Part shown: positions 61,174-64,000 of the stretch, one piece after another | How positions within the stretch are numbered: position 1 is the first letter of the stretch | Layout: each line of letters opens with the position of its first letter | Origin: VRUE01 sp035557635 | GTDB lineage: Bacteria; Actinomycetota; Thermoleophilia; Solirubrobacterales; 70-9 | Assembly (NCBI GenBank): GCA_035557635.1 | Contig: DATMDR010000032.1 | Span: forward strand, 1 to 64,000 | Length of the DNA stretch: 64,000 nt | Reading direction: 5' to 3' | Notes under the pieces: generated by a model | The model's database searches: none | Told to the model about the DNA's origin: nothing | What the model saw: only the letters and a program-made list of their open reading frames with translations | Program-made: the position numbers and the translations under genes

Positions 61174-61830
61174 ATGGAGATAGAGGAAGCGTTGTCAACG
61201 GCACCGAGTGCGCTCAGCCGCAACCTGCGCGTGGTCGCAGCTCGCGAGCGCGGCGTCGGTGCCGAGCAGTTGCGCTGGATCGGCACTGATCCCGAGCTGT
61301 TTGAGGTCTTCTACCGCGAGTACGTCGAGGACTTGCAGCGGTTCGTCGCCCGCCGGGTCGGCGACCGCGAGCGGGCTGCCGACCTCACTGCGGAGATTTT
61401 TCTCGCTGCGATTGACTCGGCCCATCACTACCGGCCACGACGCGGCACGCCGAAGGCGTGGCTTTACGGGATCGCCCGCGCTCTCGTCGCCAACGACCGC
61501 CGCCGGCACGGTCGCGAGCGGATGCGGGAGGAGCGGTTTCGTGGCAGTGCCCTGCTCGACGAGGAGGACGCGACGAGGATGGACGCACGGATCGACGCCG
61601 CCGCCCAGTCGCGCCGCCTCTACGCGGCGATGGACCGCCTTCCCGAAGCGGAGCGGGCCGTGCTGGAGCTGGTCGCGATCGACGAGCTGACCGTCGCCGA
61701 AGCGGCGGCTGCGGTCGGCGTGCGAGCGGGCACCGCGCGAGTGCGTCTGTATCGGGCGCGGCGCAAGCTGCGCGCCGACCTCGAGGCCGCGGCCAACCAA
61801 CCGAACCCAAGGAAGGAGGACCGATCGTGA
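61174..61830 (+). CDS. ECF RNA polymerase sigma factor
   Basis: The 218-residue protein has region 2 (FYREYVEDLQRFVARRVGDR, LTAEIFLAAID, PKAWLYGIARALVANDRRR) and region 4 (LPEAERAVLELVAIDELTVA, VRAGTARVRLYRARRKL). Its stop overlaps the next gene's GTG by 3 bases (GTGA), pairing it with the membrane protein downstream. Confidence 0.88.
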   Translation: MEIEEALSTAPSALSRNLRVVAARERGVGAEQLRWIGTDPELFEVFYREYVEDLQRFVARRVGDRERAADLTAEIFLAAIDSAHHYRPRRGTPKAWLYGIARALVANDRRRHGRERMREERFRGSALLDEEDATRMDARIDAAAQSRRLYAAMDRLPEAERAVLELVAIDELTVAEAAAAVGVRAGTARVRLYRARRKLRADLEAAANQPNPRKEDRS

Positions 61831-63542
61831 GTCAGGAGCAGAAACCGAATCCCGATTTCGAGCAGCGGCTCCTCGCCCGGCTGAAGGCGGTCGTCGCCGA
61901 GCGCGGCGCGGCCGCCGCAGCCACGGAGGCTGCAGAGGCGCAGGTCGCCTCGCCTTCCTGGCGCCGGCACGGCCCGCGCCTGGTGCTGGGCGCCGCCACA
62001 GCTATCGCCGCCGTCGCGGTCGCACTGATCGTCAGCGCCGGCGGCGACAATCCTCCGGCGGCCTTCGCTGTCGAACCGCAGGAGGGCGGCGGAGTGACGA
62101 TCAAGATCTACAGCCTCGAAGAATCCCCAGGCCTCGAACGGGCTCTAGAAGATGCCGGGATCAAGGCCCAGGTGACGTGGCTGCAGGCCGGGAAGGTCTG
62201 CCGGGAACCGCACTACAAGCCTTCGGTAGTGCACCTTCCGGGTGGCGGGACGCTCGGCGGCATGACCATGGGAGGCCCCGGTGGGCCGATGACCATCGCG
62301 GTTGGCAGCACCCAGAGATGGCGCGAAACCTTCGGCAAGCACAGGCGGGGAGAGGTCTCTAACGATGAGGTGGCCAATCTCAATCTGGACCCGAAGGCTT
62401 TTCGCCCCGATCAGAGCGTGGTCATCTCCGGAACCCCAACTCCGTATGACGGCGATCCAGAAGGGGGGAGCATCGCGAGTCTGGGAGTCGCGGAAGGCCG
62501 AGTTGAACCCTGTGACCCCGTCCCGGCGCTGCCGAGCGGCAGCGGTGGGCCTTTCGGGCTCACCCCCGGCGGCGGGCCAGCCTACGCCCCGCGCGGTGAC
62601 GAGGCTCTGAGCCACGCCACCGTCGCTGCCGAGCTGCGCCGGGTCGCCGCGATCGCCGGTGCGTCTGACAGCCAAGTCGAAGCGCCACCCGGTCCTGGGC
62701 AGTTCCTCTACACGAAGACGAAGGAGGTCCACCTCGAAGCCTGGGACCCGGACGGCCCTGCGTCTGGGTCGAGGACGCAGCCGAGGTACTTCACGGACAG
62801 GCAGCTGGGCGAGGGCAATGCGATGCCCGCTCTGGTGCCGACGCTGAAGCAGGTCTGGATGGCTCCGGACGGGAAGACCCGCGAGCGCGAAACCCTCGAC
62901 CAGGTCGAGTTTCTCTCGGCGGGCGACCAGCTCCGCTGGGAAGAGGCGGGCTCTCCGCCACCCTGGGCCTACGACCCCCGGGAGCACGACGTGGGCCGCG
63001 ACAGGTCCGGGCGCCTGGTGAAGGATTTCGCGTCCAAGGCCTTTCGGGGCCGCCGTGAATCCACCTACATGTCCAGGCTCTCCGGACTGCCCACCGAACC
63101 CGAAGCCCTGCGCCTGACCATCGAAAACCGCCGCGGTGGGAGCTCGCCGGTCGATCCGTCGCCGGCTCACTCGCCCAGGGGCGGTGCAACGGTTGAAAGG
63201 CTCTTGGAGCTCCTGACCGAACCGATCGCCAGCCCGGCACTGCGCGCGGCTGCCTTCAATGCCCTCGCCGAAATACCGGGCATCGGGTTCGAGCGCGGTG
63301 TGGCCGATGTCGCCGGGCGTCCCGGCGACGCGATTGCCTGGACTAGGGAAGGCGGATACGGCCGCAGGTACATCTTCGATCCGCACACTTCCAAGATCCT
63401 CGCTCAGGCCGAAGTGGTCTTCAACGCGGAGGCCGCAGAAATCCCCCAGGTTCCCGATGGGACCGTGTTTCGCGAGACCGCCTACCTACGGTCCGGGATC
63501 GTCGACTCCATCCACGAAAGGCCAGACGAGCGCAACGGCTGA
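61827..63542 (+). CDS. Membrane partner of the ECF sigma factor (CU044_5270-like)
   Basis: The 571-residue protein has a short cytoplasmic N-terminus, one span (LVLGAATAIAAVAVALIVSA) and a large outside domain (LPGGGTLGGMTMGGPGG; FLYTKTKEVHLEAW; YIFDPHTSKILAQAEVVF) like actinobacterial proteins encoded next to ECF sigma genes. It probably controls the sigma factor from the membrane. GTG at 61827 is preceded by AAGGAAGGA. Confidence 0.75.
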   Translation: MSQEQKPNPDFEQRLLARLKAVVAERGAAAAATEAAEAQVASPSWRRHGPRLVLGAATAIAAVAVALIVSAGGDNPPAAFAVEPQEGGGVTIKIYSLEESPGLERALEDAGIKAQVTWLQAGKVCREPHYKPSVVHLPGGGTLGGMTMGGPGGPMTIAVGSTQRWRETFGKHRRGEVSNDEVANLNLDPKAFRPDQSVVISGTPTPYDGDPEGGSIASLGVAEGRVEPCDPVPALPSGSGGPFGLTPGGGPAYAPRGDEALSHATVAAELRRVAAIAGASDSQVEAPPGPGQFLYTKTKEVHLEAWDPDGPASGSRTQPRYFTDRQLGEGNAMPALVPTLKQVWMAPDGKTRERETLDQVEFLSAGDQLRWEEAGSPPPWAYDPREHDVGRDRSGRLVKDFASKAFRGRRESTYMSRLSGLPTEPEALRLTIENRRGGSSPVDPSPAHSPRGGATVERLLELLTEPIASPALRAAAFNALAEIPGIGFERGVADVAGRPGDAIAWTREGGYGRRYIFDPHTSKILAQAEVVFNAEAAEIPQVPDGTVFRETAYLRSGIVDSIHERPDERNG

Positions 63543-63554
63543 CAGGATCGCGGC

Positions 63555-64000
63555 ATGAGGTTCACGCGTGCGGAGTTGGAGACCTTCCGCGGCCGCGGGG
63601 TCGACGATCTCGTGGGGCCCGGCCTCAGGCTGCTGTTCGTCGGCATCAATCCGGGTCTGTGGACGGCCGCGGTCAAGACCCACTTCGCGCATCCCACCAA
63701 TCGCTTCTACCCGGCGCTGGCTGCGGCCGGCATCACCGATAACGAGGTCGATCGGGTCGCCGGGATGACCGATGCCGATCGTGCGCATCTCGTGGCACGG
63801 GGCATCGGTATCACCAACCTCGTGCGGCGAGCGACCGCGCGCGCCTCCGAGCTCTCGCGCGAGGAGCTGCACGAGGGTGGTGAGCGGCTGTTGCGGTTCG
63901 TTGCCGATCACCGGCCCAAGGTCGTCGCGATCGCCGGCATCTCCGCCTACCGCGACGCGTTTGGCGAGCGTGGTGCGGCCTTGGGTCGGCAGCCGGCCAC
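63555..64000 (+). CDS. mug: Mismatch-specific (G:T/U) DNA glycosylase, partial at window end
   Basis: The frame from ATG 63555 runs off the window after 148 codons. It has VGINPGLWTA, THFAHPTNRFYPAL and GITNLVRRATARASEL, the Mug/TDG motifs (Asn of GINPG activates water). It removes uracil or thymine opposite G. It follows the sigma/anti-sigma pair by 12 nt. Confidence 0.88.
   Translation, partial: MRFTRAELETFRGRGVDDLVGPGLRLLFVGINPGLWTAAVKTHFAHPTNRFYPALAAAGITDNEVDRVAGMTDADRAHLVARGIGITNLVRRATARASELSREELHEGGERLLRFVADHRPKVVAIAGISAYRDAFGERGAALGRQPA

Overview
The window is high-GC DNA with many GTG starts, tightly overlapping operons and dense antisense open frames. Gene content points to an actinobacterium: a LytR-CpsA-Psr protein, a PucR-type regulator, an ECF sigma factor paired with a membrane partner, Mfd, an FtsB-like protein, and bL25 with an acidic tail. 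The style resembles soil Thermoleophilia (Solirubrobacterales), but this is inferred from gene content only because no rRNA gene is present.

Backbone layout. 1-4.7 kb: transposase remnant, LCP protein, ROK kinase-rsmI-metG operon. 9-16.5 kb: serine hydrolase and FMN alpha-hydroxyacid dehydrogenase (minus), then tatD-rsmA-ispE-DedA/PAP2 and a PucR regulator. 16.5-25.9 kb: tRNA-Gln with a DUF1778/GNAT toxin-antitoxin pair, HdeD-like protein, glmU-prs-GDPD, a convergent AarF/ABC1 pair, then bL25-pth-crotonase. 26-41 kb: secreted beta-helix protein, deacetylase/FAH cluster, mfd, foldase, eno, FtsB-like protein, a GT-C-like membrane protein and small genes. 41-50 kb: class I aldolase, pseudo-rhomboid, MBL hydrolase, R2lox-like oxidase, sigma/anti-sigma fusion, tRNA-Leu, TPP enzyme and Ppx. 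58.6-64 kb: cupin, RibD/DHFR-like protein, autoregulated XRE protein, zinc-ribbon membrane protein, ECF sigma with membrane partner, and the start of a mismatch glycosylase.

Two accessory islands stand out. (1) About 50.11-58.62 kb lies between an intact initiator tRNA-fMet gene and a 42-nt copy of that tRNA's 3' part. It encodes an orphan HicB-like protein, a DRHyd/TRAFs-binding-like TPR protein, two small TIR proteins, a membrane protein with a TIR-like C-terminus, an HhH protein resembling enzymes of thymine hypermodification, a possible PUA-like/zinc-ribbon protein and unknowns. It looks like an uncharacterised anti-phage or DNA-modification island; no integrase is visible. (2) About 4.72-8.93 kb (unknown gene, Xre/MbcA-like HTH gene, proS, HAD gene) lies exactly behind metG and is followed by a second, diverged copy of the last 51 nt of metG, as if inserted at the metG 3' end.

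The window also carries three families of long imperfect palindromes. In each, the arms differ between copies but still pair. Three copies of one family sit in frame inside a single membrane-protein gene.
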